64,000 nt of DNA from Ifrita kowaldi (lineage: Eukaryota > Chordata > Aves > Passeriformes > Cinclosomatidae), in assembly GCA_013398055.1 (NCBI GenBank), contig VZRS01014431.1, forward strand, positions 763,264 through 827,263, written 5' to 3'. The notes under the pieces were generated by a model. That model saw nothing but the letters and a program-made list of their open reading frames with translations, had not been told where the DNA came from and ran no database searches. Below, in pieces: positions 1 through 11,886 of the stretch. The position numbers and the translations under genes were made by a program. How positions within the stretch are numbered: the first letter of the stretch is position 1; every line of letters starts with the position of its first letter.

Positions 1-84
1 AAAAAAAAAAAAAACAGAGCAAAAAAATCATCTAAATAGAGCCCCAGAGCCTGGGAGAAAACAATATTTTGCTGAATCTAGATT

Positions 85-101
85 AAAAAAAAAAAAAAAA
101 A
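85..101. repeat. Poly-A tract
   Basis: Seventeen consecutive A; the window also opens with a run of fourteen A. Low-complexity sequence without a recognisable element attached. Confidence 0.95.
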
Positions 102-1686
102 GAAACAAAAAAACCCCCACAACCTCTAATGATCTTTAGTTTACATACTCGGCAATTTTTTTCCTAAATAGTTTATGGGAAAAAAAGAAAAGTTAAAGGC
201 AAAGGAACAAGCCCTTTCTCCTGAGCCAATTAAAGGAAAAATGATTTAAAAGCAGTAATACAGGAGATACAGGAAATGTATGGGAAAGAAATTTCGATGC
301 CCCACAAAAAGTGGAGCTGTCAGACGCTGTATCAGCATGAAATCCCTGTCAGCAACAGCTCACACTGTTCCTACATTCCCTGTAGGAATCACACTGCAGA
401 GCCACAACATTACAGCAAGGAAGGAATTTCTGGCTAATTCCAGTTTTTCCAGGCAAGTGAAAATCTCTCCCTTTGTCTCCAGGCCCGTTTATACCACCCA
501 CAGCAACTTACCCAAAGAGGTGTTTTCCCAGCACAATTTACATTTTGGTCAATTCCTCGTTTGTAAGTTGATTATTTGACTTTAAGTCTTAACTGAAAGC
601 AGAGAGCTCTGTGTGTGATGCCTCTTCAGCACCTTTGCAGAAGGAAGAAGGAGCTTTGCACTTAACTCATTCTCACTTTAATCCTTGTCTCTCCCTCAAT
701 ATTAAAGAGATCTTAACAAGGTCTTTTACTCTTCAGGGAAGAAGAGACCCATCATGGGACGGTGCAGGAGAAGACATTTCACCTGGGGCTGCAGGGCAGG
801 TCTGGCAGAGGTCATAACAGCAACAGGTCCAGGGGTCTCAAGTCATTGCCCCCAGGAAATCACATACAGAGCACTGCTACAAATCCTGATCCAAAGACAT
901 TCAGCTGGAATTGGTGCACAAACACATAAATGTCCAGGGGAAGGGGGGAAATAATTAAATCAGGAGCTCAGCTCCGCCGTTTCCTCTTAGGCAAAGTTGT
1001 CACTGGCTTTGCTGAGCCCCTTGCATGAGCAAGGGGCAGAGGAGGACCTGCCCCCACCTTGTCCCCTGATCCTTTCACACTTTGTTACATTTTTGTCCAG
1101 CCCTGGAAACCTGCCTGAGAGAAAACATCCCCTCTCTTCCATCCCCTGCTGCCCCAGCCCCAGGGCAGCCCCCAGACCAGCATCCTTTGACCAGGGCTTT
1201 TTCCAGATGGATTTTCCAGAGCTGTTGGGGAATAGATGAGAAATAAATGTTTATGTGCAGCCTCAAGAAACAAAAAGCCTAACAGTACAAAACTCCTGAC
1301 ATTTAACCTCTGGTTTAAGCTCTGCTGCTCCTCCAGTGCTGGCCACCTTTACTGCTTTAGAGGAAGAACATCCCACACTGCCCCATCCCTCACTGCTGCA
1401 GGCCAGTGAGGAAGAGACTTGGCACCTGCAGGAGCCAAATTCAGGGTCTCCTGTGGCAGGTAAATCCCCAATTTCTCATCTTTAGCTCAAAAGACCCCAA
1501 ATTAAATGTGGCAGCAAGCTCCTGGCCTCAGCAACCTTGGCTGGGGACACCTGTGCAGCAAACCCTGGTTGCTCGAAGGTCATCTGTGCCTCTAACTGGG
1601 TTATTGCAACAGAGAAAAATATTTCAAACTTTCTGAAAATCAGTAATGTAATAAATATCAGCTGCTCTCGACGATGCAAGAACTAC

Positions 1687-1790
1687 AAATAAATACATTT
1701 TATGTAATAAATAAACACATGTATAAATGTAGAAACGTATATAATAAATGTATTAATGTGTAAATAAATATAAATAAAAACTAAACCAGG
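1687..1790. repeat. AT-rich low-complexity tract (AATAAAT-like)
   Basis: Irregular repeats of AAATA, TAAATAA and ATAAATGT for about 100 bp. A degenerate microsatellite. Confidence 0.8.
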
Positions 1791-3271
1791 CATGAATCAC
1801 TTCCCAGCCAGTGCCTGTACATGGGGTAATTTTACTTGTGAATTTACCAGTAAGCCCCATAAAATCAAGTGAGAAAACCCTTAGAAAAAACATATTTATT
1901 AAAAGATGACAGGATATCTATGTACATATCACACACAATTTTTTTTAGATGATAGTATTTAAATTTATGTTATTAATGAAGAAAAATCTTTGGCCACATC
2001 CTGCAGTTTTTATTTAGCAAAACTGCTGTGATTATGTAGTGCAGGATCATGCCCAGTTCAGCCAATCTTACAATTCTTTTCTTGCACTCCAATTTTAAAA
2101 TAAAGCAATTTTTTCTCTCTGGAAATTTTGCAGTACCCATGAATAATAAACTGCTCAAAAATGATAGTGACCTTCAGGTTTTAAATTTGAAAAGAATTCT
2201 AGATGGAAGAAATAAATGCAGTGTAAATAACCAGCGGGTAATTAAATTTATTTTTAAATAGCATCAAAGTTCAGAAGAAAGAGAATAACAAAGAACATCT
2301 CATACAGACATGCACAAAGGCTGTGTCTGTATAATTAGTTATCTAGCAGTAACCAAAGTCTTTTTTATACAGATTGATTATTTTTGAGATTGCATCTTGC
2401 AAATCTGAACTAGAAATGCTTTTTGCGCAGCGTTCAAACACGAAGCTGCCTTTTGGTAACACTACAGGCTGAGGAGCCCGAAGAGATATTTAATTTAGAT
2501 TGAACAGGACACTTATGCCACAGTAAATAAACCAGGTTATTAATGAAAGTCTTTTCATTGATGTGTAATGGCCATCATATCTATGGAATTGCTGTAAATC
2601 CAAAATAAATGTGTTTAATAATCAATTGATATTTGTTTATAACACAATAATTTTCTTTTTGAATCTGGATTAAATGCCTTTTAGGAAATGTTAACTTAAA
2701 GCTTTACTAAGATCTCTAAAAAGGAGTATAATTGATAATTCTCTTCTTGAAAAGGAGTAACAAATTGTCAAAATATTGTAATGAATGTTGTGAAACCCCA
2801 TAAATGAGAACTTTGAATTGTTAAATACAAAGAAGAAATAGCACTTCCTAGGAGCAGATTAAAATTTCTACATTATAATTATTACATTTAGCAGGATTTC
2901 TTTTCCTAGGTTTTAATAATTCTAAAGTCTTTTTTTGTAATCAAATTATTTGATGAGTGGGAAAAGAAAAAGAGAGGAGAGATACCTTAATTTTCTTATT
3001 TCTTTACAGCTACTCACAAAAGAGCTGCTCTTGGTTCGACAGATTTTCCTTTCCAAAAGCAGTTCTGTACTATTGAAAATTCCCAGGTTCTTTTTCTCTC
3101 TGATTTCTTTTAAAGGCACGTTTTCTTTTAAAAGATGGGGGGGAAAGAAAGGATTACAGTTAACTCACTGGCTTTAATTGCAAACATCTCCCTCCCCATC
3201 AGCACGGCACTTGATCAAAATGCCAGAGATAAATAAATTAAGACATCCATCAGATCCTGTCCCGGCTGTCA

Positions 3272-3290
3272 TTTTTTTTTTTTTTTTTTT
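3272..3290. repeat. Poly-T tract
   Basis: Nineteen consecutive T. Confidence 0.95.
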
Positions 3291-4971
3291 GAAAGAACTT
3301 GGGAAGTGCCTGTTATTCCTGTCCTAAGGGCTGAACTGAGTGGTGGCCAGGGTTTCTGTAGCTTTTCCAGCACCGAAGAATTATTGTTTCAGTGGTGTCA
3401 GCCTTGCATCCCCCGGGAAAGCTCAGCAGCAGCTGCAGGAGAACCAGGGACGGCGCAGCTGCCAGAGGGAGCTGGGGAACACCACACCGGGGAACACCAG
3501 GGTTCCTGAGCACTGCAGGCACCCAGGAGAGAGGGAAAGAGCCTCTAATCCTGGCTTAAAAGTGGAACAGCAGCTGCTTGAGAGCCAGAAGTGCAGTGAT
3601 AATCTGAGAGTGAAGGTGTTTAAGAGGCAGCCGGGTACCACCGAAGATGCAGTTCAGGAGCTGCCCCTGCTCCACTCAACGCATTTGGTGAAATTGATGT
3701 TTTTTACAGGCTGCAGTGGAAGCACGGCAGGGTGTGAGAGCAGCAGTTCTATTTAAGGAGTAATGTTTTACAGAGGAACTGAAAAGGTTTGAACAAAGTG
3801 ACACCTCGTTTTTCTTTTGCTCCCCACTCAGGAAGCTGCAGCCTTGTCCACCACTGACAATTATCTCTATTAATGACCAAAAGCACAGGCAGACCTTCAA
3901 ATTGTTCTTTTCCTAACATTTAAAAAGAAGGGGGGAGGGGGAAAAAAAAGCAATTGGTGTGTTTCCAAGTCCTTTCAGACAGCTATTTCAGTTATAAATA
4001 AAAGTAATGCCCACAGTTAAGTGCCCAGTAAAAAAAATAAATCCACTCTTTCCTTGAGTTAGCAAATTGAACTGAAACAAGCAGTGCTCTCACACCTTCC
4101 TTTCACCAGTTGTGGTGACTTTTGACACAAGAGCCTCCTGGCACGAATATTTTTAAGAATCACCAGTTTGAGAGATGTGGATTTAAAATATAAAAATCCA
4201 TGCTGCACCTTGTCAAAAGCACCACCGGGTGATCCACCCCTCAGTCAGGCTGGAGGAACGGGTCAAAAACCCACAGCAAAAGGATCAATCACAAAGAACC
4301 CAGCACGCAATGAATAGAGGAGCTCGTACAAAAACCAGACTGCTGGGACAGTTTGCAAAGAGAGGGGGAATAAATTCTGCTAATGAATTATTCAGGATGT
4401 GGTCAGCTCTACCTTGGGCTGAATTTCTCTCGGGCGCGGGCAAACGCAGCTCCCTGTGAAGTTCCCGGCACTTTGGAGCAGGAGCTTTGCCACGGCCGGG
4501 GCTCATCGGCTGCGCTCGGAGCTGCACCAGAGACTCATTTCTCTGGAAGGCTCTGTCAAGTGGTTCGAATTTCTAATACAAATGTTAACTTCTGCAAGGC
4601 AGGGAAGAAGATTTTCAGTAACTGATACGGCATGCCCCAGCCCCAAAGACCTTTTATAAAATGCTTGCTTGTGTTGTTCAGGTAATTAACAATATTTCAG
4701 GAGAATATTGGCTACCAGAATCTCATTGTCCTCTCTCTTAATGTGAGCTAGATCAGATAAACATTTTTTTAAATTAATTTTTGTCACTTTTAACTACAGC
4801 TATTACAACCAAACTTCAGCGAGTCGAGAGAAACACCCCATCTACTCAACACAGTCATAATTAAACACTCAGTCCCTGTCATAACAGCAGGCAGAGCTGA
4901 AAAGATCTGACATCCTCAGCACCAGTTCACTTGGAAAACCAGCACACTGAAGAAGAGAGCTCACCCTTTTG

Positions 4972-5036
4972 AAGAGGAAAAGAAAGAGGAAGATGGAGAG
5001 AAAAATAAGGAGAAAAAAAAGAAGAAAGAAAACACA
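4972..5036. repeat. Purine-rich (GA) tract
   Basis: About 65 bp that are almost all A and G on the plus strand (GAAGAGGAAAAGAAAGAGG and similar). Confidence 0.8.
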
Positions 5037-8000
5037 TATCACACTAAATATTAACTTCTTTTGTTTCTTTATAAGTTCTGTATAATTTAGGATCTAAAAT
5101 GCTTTTCTTTTAATTAACCCAATCGTCCTAATTCACTGCACTGGTTTAAATTTTACCAGCTCAGTGTTCATTGATTACAAGGGAAGAGGAGCACTTCAAA
5201 ACTTCATTTATTCCCTTGCACATGAAGGAAAGCCAGTGCTTAATATTTGCATATAGAGCTGGGCAGGTTTGAGAGCTTCCCCAGCACAGGCAGAGTGTCA
5301 GGGAGAAGAATGCTGTGGTCTAAGAGCATCTCTGGGCTGCACCTTCCCAGAAGAGAGAAAAATTCTGCCCTGTGATAATTGTAAAAAACCAAAAGTTCTG
5401 ACTTACAAAAGGAAAAATAAGTAACTTTGACCAGCAACAATAAATTACATTTTATAATTATAACATCTATAACATTTACAATTTAAAAATGAATGTAAAA
5501 ATTAAACTGAGTGAAAAAATAATAAAACCCATAATTTCAAGGTCTCCAAACGGGTTTTTACGATGACTCAAGCCCAGCCGCAGTGGAAAGCCCCAGAGCT
5601 CCATCTTGTGGTTTTTCTGCTCTGAGGCAAGGAAAAGAATTAAAAATAAAAGTAATTTTGCTATTAAATCACTCCGAAATGCAATTTCTTTTGCTGGCAT
5701 CACACATAGAAGCAAGGCAGAGAAGAAAATCAGCCAACAACCTATTTTTTGCTCTATTTTGCCGTGCAATGTTGCCTCCTTTTCTCACTTAAGGAAAAAT
5801 TCTCTGCTTTTTCCTAACCCACAGCCCATTGCAAAACCATTGCCAGCAGTAGGACATAAATTAAATAAACCTGTGGTGTGGAAGGGAAAGTTGCTGGGCT
5901 GGAGGAAGGGCACAGCACCGAGCAGAGGGGCCACACAGCTCCCCAGTAAAATCAGCTGGCAGCTGCTTATCACAACTGCTGCTCTTCCCATAAGCACCCT
6001 CCTTAATCCCGGAAAAAGAAAAGTGGGGGGATATTTGGGCCAGATCTTCTGCATCCCGGACCCTGCAGTCAATTTTTACATTTGTTATTTGCTGTTTTAT
6101 GACATTTGCCTGTACAAGAGCTGAGTTGCTCCAGATCCACTCCCTCCTCTGCCTCCCACCTGCAGCTTCTGCATCCACCACAAGCTCGAGGGTCAAGGTA
6201 TAGGTGCTACAGGCAAAAGGAGTGATAGGATTAAAAGGAAATAAAAATGAAGAAGGCACACCTTGTTCATCTGATGGAGTAAACCTTCCAGCCCTGCCAC
6301 AGAATGGGGCTGGTTTTATATCACAATATTGAGTTTTGCTGCATTGGAAATGCTTAGACTTTACTCAGCCACAGATAAAGCCAAGCAGTCTGCTCCTGTA
6401 GATTTCTGTTATGTGTTTCTGGGTTCCTTAATGCTGAAGTGGCAACAGGTAATTCCCAACTTAGTTGGTTTTTCCCCACTCTGAAGCAGGATACTCCTTA
6501 GGAGGTTATTGATCTGTTTTCCCCGGGAAATCACACTCAAAATTCACATCTCCACTCTGTTCAGCCCAATCAAGGGGCAACCCTGAAGATGTATTTTGGG
6601 ATGCTCATAAGTCTTTGAACCTCCTTATTTTTAATCAATCCAGAGAAAAAACAGAAATGAGATCTTTTAGAAACATCTCCATTATGAGACAGATCAGGCA
6701 GCACCAGGTTCATTGTGCACTGTGCACCCCATCAAACACCCACCATGGAGAACAAGTGGCTCCACGAATCTGTAATGAAATGAAGTGTCTGGTGCCTCCA
6801 GGGGACTTGTTTGAAACTGGTCCAGTTGCCACCCTGGGTCACCATCACTGGACAGGCCATGCAAAGCCAGCCCTGCCCCAGCCACAGCTCACTCACACCC
6901 CGGGACAGGGCTGGGGCTGGCATGGACGGAGCCCAGGCCATCTGAGCTGAGGTAAACCTGGGACACCCTGTGGCAAAATTAAGGAAAGAAAGGTAGTGAT
7001 GGACTGCAAGGAGTTGGTTGGCAGTGAAACCTCTCCCCTAACATTTATCACCTGCACTGGTTACATGCAAACCAAGAGTGAGACCCTGAGAGTCAGACAA
7101 AGCTCATACAGGGGTTCACTGAATCCAACCGAGGTGCTGGAGAAAAGGAAGCCACCCTGCAGGGTGTGGTGCAGCACACACAGATGAGGAGATGCTTCCC
7201 TGCCAGCAGGTACAGCAGGAATTCATCCCTCCTCACTTCCACCGTCCTGCCAAGGGCTGAGCCAGAGCCTGCAGACTTCTCTGCTGTCCTTGGGAGGGCT
7301 GGAGGGTGGCCTGGGAACAGCTGGCTCACCCACAGCTAAAAATAATCAACCCCTTCCTACATGTGATAGGAATCGTAGGAAACACATTGTCAAGTTCAGG
7401 GAAGGGCTAATGGCCATTTCCCCAAATCCATTTGTCTTTTGGCACTGGGTCATGCAACCTTTACTCATCCTGGGACAGGACTTTGCTCCTTCAGGACTTC
7501 CACTGGCAATAATGTCACTTTCCTGGATTAAAAAGAGCAAAGTGTGTGAAAAGGAGCAGGGAGGAGCAGAGGGATGGGAGAGGTTAGAGGACCTCAGCAG
7601 AATAGCCAAGGCCACACAACCTTGAAGACCACAATTCAGGGGAATAAAAGCAAAGCCAAGAGAAGGGAGAGTGCAGTAGAGAATCCAAAGGGAAAAGACA
7701 GGAGCTCTCAGAGAGGGATTTTATTTTTAGAGGAAACATTTCAGAGCTACAAGGCAGAAGAGCCGGGGCTGAGCAGGCAGCCAGGTGGCACTAGGATAGT
7801 GTTTGCCAAGGCTTGGGAGGGTCGTGGGTGGGAGAGGAAGCTAAATAAATCTAAACTTTTCAGCTACCCTTGTGGAGTATGAGGGGGAAAAAAAAAAAAA
7901 AGCAAATCACATGTCAGACAGATGTAAATTTGGAGTAAACATGTAAATAGGATAACTAGACCATGTACATATCAGGGTCTCTCTTTTTTCCTAAACTCAT

Positions 8001-8192
8001 TTATACAACAAGCTGTATTTATGTTTCAAAATACTTCCCATCAAAATAACCTGAGAGGGTACAGGAGTTGACTGACACCTTATTTCTCTGTGTTTGCATT
8101 TTTTTGCCATGCAGGGCATAATCTGGTTCTTAGGGAGTTAATGCACCTGCCATCCCAGTGCTGACAAGCAGTTTTTCAGAGGAACACGGAAT

Positions 8193-8212
8193 TTTATTTA
8201 TTTATTTATTTA
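8193..8212. repeat. (TTTA)5 microsatellite
   Basis: Five perfect TTTA units. Confidence 0.95.
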
Positions 8213-9219
8213 TCTGAGGAGCCCTGAAGATTGCACTCAGGAGACTCCTTGAGCACTGCCAATAACTAGCAGGTACCAACACATGTACATTTTTGACTGC
8301 ACCATGATTGATGGTGCTTATTTGTGGCTTGCTGCCTAAATCTCTCCTTTTCCTTTGCTTTCTGACTGTCTCTCTCAGTCGGGCTTTTTTAGCGTGTGTG
8401 GGTTTTTTTAAATAATAAAGACACTTTAGCCATTTGGGGAAGGGGGAGAAGCAGGGGAGGAATGATTTATCTGGTGCTGCAGTTGTCTTTGAGCTGCTCT
8501 ATTCCGTGGAGATTTTCCGAGCAGTGAGTGGTCAGGGGAGAGAAACTGAGACCTGCAGGTGAGGAGGGGTTTGGGAGTGTTTGGACACAAACTGGCAGAT
8601 TCCTGCAGGAGCAGTGATTCAGGGGAACCCACCTTCTGTGTCTGGTCCTGCTTCCAGAGCCAATGCCAAACTTCTCTCTCCAGAGTTGAGGCCCAGCTGC
8701 TTCCCACGGGCAAAAAGATCAATCTTCATTTCTCCACCCTTCCTTCCACATCTTCACCTCCTCCTTGAAGGTGGGGATGAGAAGTCCACGTAGGAGACAC
8801 AAAGCTCTAAAAACAGCAGAAACCTGTAAAGTTTGCTCCGTACAACCTTTACTTGCCTGCCCATCCTTCACAAAACTCCATCCAACAACTGAGCTTAGCA
8901 GGCTTACAGCAAACCCAGAGAAACCTCTGAACTGGATGCTGTTCCTCCTTCAATTCCACACGTGACTAATTGCTTCTATCAGTTTTCCTAAGCCCCTTCT
9001 CACCTGCACAGCACATTGAGGAGAGGCAGAGCAGTGTTTTCCATTTCCCTCGCGCACAGGTTAACCGGCTACTTCCCTTTCAAAGGGAGAAAATTGATCT
9101 GATGAAAGCTTAAACATGAACTGCCTGGCAACAAGAGAGAAGCAGCAATAGGTCTGTGAGGAGACCCCTCTGAATCCAGCCAGAATCCCTGTGTTGCTCC
9201 ATCTGGGAGTGATTCACAC

Positions 9220-9890
9220 CGGAGCGGGCGCGTGGCACAGCCCTTACACCCAACGAGAGGAGCTGCCAACCAAGGCCCAAAGCCTCCAGAGCCTGCGGAA
9301 ATTCGAAGCTCTTGACACCTCATCCACAATTCGAGCCTGTGAGGAAATCAAAAGCCAAACGAATTGCAGCCAGATCCAGGGGCGCCTGTTCCTGGCCCTT
9401 TTTCCACAGCCCTCCCCATGCGCACATGCGGCACACGTGGGCTGCACGCTGTGCTCCCGCGAGGTGTGAACCAGCTGGGGATGTAAATGTGCTCAACTCT
9501 GCACCTGGCCTGGCTTCAGCCTGAGCAGCAGGGTGCTGTGGGGCTCCCCGTGAGCTGGGGGGACTCACGGGTGTGTCAGCTGAGAGGGCACCTCGCCGGG
9601 AAAGGCAAACACCTCCTGATCCAGATTACAGCTGCGTTCAGCCTTGAGCGACTGCCCTCTCCTCGCGGCTGGAGTAACGCTGCAGACCAGCTCCGAAGGG
9701 AAAAGGTGAAAGAGAGGTGATTTCCCACCTCATTGACTTTAAAGAGGCACTGGGATTTCGGGACTGAAATGCAGATACAGCGTGCAGAGAAAAGGGAAAG
9801 CACAGCCCAGCGTCTCCCAGCTGCGGGCTGAGCCCGGCTGGCTCTGAACAGGAGCGGTGCCAGAGCAGAGGAAAACTGCGGAGGACGCAT
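9220..9890. promoter_or_regulatory. CpG-enriched segment
   Basis: CpG dinucleotides are clearly denser here than in the surrounding DNA: GGAGCGGGCGCGTGG near 9223, ATGCGCACATGCGGCACACG near 9418, CCCGCGAGG near 9457, CTCGCCGGG near 9592 and CTCGCGGCTGG near 9661. It may be a weak CpG island, a candidate promoter for a non-coding transcript or an enhancer. No TATA box, splice site series or coding ORF ties it to a gene. Confidence 0.35.
9477..9496 (+). repeat. 20-bp direct repeat, left copy
   Basis: GGGGATGTAAATGTGCTCAA, identical to 9904-9923, 427 bp away. The flanks are only loosely alike (both are preceded by CTGGGG). Confidence 0.85.
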
Positions 9891-9903
9891 CAGACTGCTG
9901 GGG

Positions 9904-9923
9904 GGGGATGTAAATGTGCTCAA
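9904..9923 (+). repeat. 20-bp direct repeat, right copy
   Basis: Identical to 9477-9496; preceded by a run of G. The two copies bracket much of the CpG-enriched segment. Confidence 0.85.
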
Positions 9924-11393
9924 GCCCAGGAAAGAGATGTTCTTCCCACAGCTCTGTAAGGCAGCAGTGACTGCAGGGCTCACACAGTGCCTCTAATGCA
10001 GGCTGGTGGACAAGCAAAGCACCCAGCTACATCTCACAAAAACCTAACCAGCAGCATCTAAGCTCAGCACCCCCTTCGGCCCATGCACCAGCTGCTCAGA
10101 AGGACCCAGCATCAGCCCCCAGAGTCCCCAGAGCTTCTTTTCTCCAGCCCGGCAGCACTGCAGCTTCAGCTGATGAGTTGATTAAATCCCACAAAAACTC
10201 TGGCCATCCACCCAGATAAAGCTGTTAAATTCCCTCCGGGTAAATCCTACCCCGGGTGCCTAAGTGTAGGCACGCTGGACATCCCCTGCTGAGGGTTTGT
10301 GCCTACAAACTCCCTCTTACACAGCATGCCGGCACCATCCCAGGTGCCTGGCCTTCCCAAAACCACTCAAAAATTGTGCATCCCGTGGGCAAGACAAGAT
10401 TTTTGCCCTTGTACCCATCCAGAGCAGGCGGTGCTGTGGTGCTGCTGGGTCTGTGCATGTGCCTGCAACCGACTGTAAAATTCCCCTTAAACCTGCGGTG
10501 TTACCGAAGGTGGGTGGCTGCAAAGTGGTCAAACAGTACCATCTGCAGGGAACGGGAGAGGTTGCAGTAGGTGCTGGTGGCCAGGAACACTCTTACTGCA
10601 GCCAAAGTGGGCTCAGGTGGGCTCCAGTTCATACAGCAGGGGCACCAGCTGCCCTCACTCACTTCGAAACAGATTAACGGGAAGGATGTTTAAAAACAAA
10701 AAACAAGGACAAAGCAGTCTTTAAAACTTGGGAAAACTCCCAATGGGAAGCCCAGACACACAGCGGGGCAGCGAGCAGGTTGCTGCTGGCTGAGCCCACG
10801 CTGCAGGACTCACCCCGGCTCTCACCCCGGGTCATGCAGATGCCCCCAGCATTCTGGGGAGACACAGGTGAGAGCAAAGCTGTGCTGGGGCTCAGCAGGA
10901 GGAGCTCAGAGCCAGGAGCATTGACTGGACATGAACACAGAATCTGCAGCCTTGTGCCCTGGATAACTACAAGAAAGGCGATTTTTCAGAAAGCAAAGGT
11001 GACACTCAGATATTTGAGCTGTGATCAGCTCGTCTGGGCTGCAAACCCTTCGCAGAGGACTCCCAGCTTTCCTTTAGATGTTAATTTGTGGCGCTTTCCC
11101 TAAAACCACCACCACAGTGAACCTCAATATCTGCAGCCACAGCATTTACTGCACATTATGGCATCTGTGAAAGTGCTGACAGGGACAGCTGACAGCCGCT
11201 CCGCAGCGTAATCCACACCATAACATCATCTCCCAGGCACTCGGGCTTCTCATTGGAAAATTATGCCATGCTTTTTTGGAAATCCAGCGCCAAATTATTG
11301 ATAAACAGCCTGAACCAACTCATGGGACCTCCAGAAATTTTGTTTCACTTTTAATTTTTTTTTTTTTTAATCCTGTAAGGTCTGTTTCAACCC
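9924..11393. other. Intergenic: no gene recognised
   Basis: GC-richer unique sequence between the 20-bp repeat and the LTR. Several overlapping ORFs of 60-135 codons on both strands look like by-products of the base composition. Confidence 0.65.
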
Positions 11394-11886
11394 ACCATGT
11401 GTCATGGTTTAACTGAACAGGCACCGAAACACCCCACAGCCACTCCTCAGTTCTCCCAGTGGGATGGGGGAGAGAATCTGAATAAAAGTAAAAGTTGTAG
11501 ATTGAAATAAAGACAGTTTAATAGGACAAGGAAGAAAAAAAAATAATAAAAGGATATACAAAAAAGTGCTGCATGGTACAATTGCTCAGCACTCCCTGAC
11601 CGATGCCCAGACAGTCCCTGAGCTGTGGCTGCTGCCCCTCACCCTCCTCTTCCCAGTTTATAGGCTGACCATGAAGCCACTTTGGCCAGCTGGGGCCACC
11701 CGCCCAGTTTGTGTCCCCTCCCTGTCAGGGCAGCGTGAAATGATAAAAAGTTCTTGACTTAGTGCAAGCACCACTCAACAAGAACCAAGCCATCAACATT
11801 GTTCTCATCCTGAATCCAAACCCCAGCACCACACCAGATACTACAGAGAAAATTGACTCTCTCCCACCTGAAACCAGGAAACCATG
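11394..11886. repeat. 6-bp target-site duplication ACCATG around the LTR
   Basis: ACCATG occurs at 11394-11399, directly before the LTR, and at 11881-11886, directly after it. The perfect match fixes the insertion boundaries. Confidence 0.8.
11400..11880 (-). mobile_element. Solo LTR of an endogenous retrovirus (class II-like)
   Basis: About 481 bp flanked by a perfect 6-bp direct repeat ACCATG (11394-11399 and 11881-11886), the target-site duplication left by integration. On the plus strand it begins TGTCATGGTTTAAC and includes GGGATGGGGGAGAGAATC, which match a family of LTRs common in bird genomes, read in reverse. On the minus strand it has a TATAAA element (CCTATAAACTG, near 11655-11665) followed by ATTAAA (CTATTAAACTG, near 11515-11525), the expected order of LTR promoter and polyadenylation signals. 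There is no internal gag/pol/env sequence, so it is a recombined solo LTR. A 6-bp duplication is typical of class II (ERVK-like) elements. The minus-strand start reads TTCC rather than TG, so that end is mutated. Confidence 0.9.

Larger units (their letters stand above)
1..9180. other. Intergenic: no gene recognised
   Basis: About 9 kb of AT-rich unique-looking DNA with simple repeats (listed separately). The stretch near 2500-2900 is especially AT-rich, with homeodomain-like cores (ATAATCAATTGATATTTG), and could be conserved non-coding sequence. All ORFs are short, lack family resemblance and overlap on both strands, as expected by chance. Confidence 0.7.

Noticed and set aside
4555..4575. 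TGGTTCGAATTTC resembles a tRNA T-arm.
   Set aside because: No matching acceptor stem, D-arm or anticodon arm at the right spacing on either strand.
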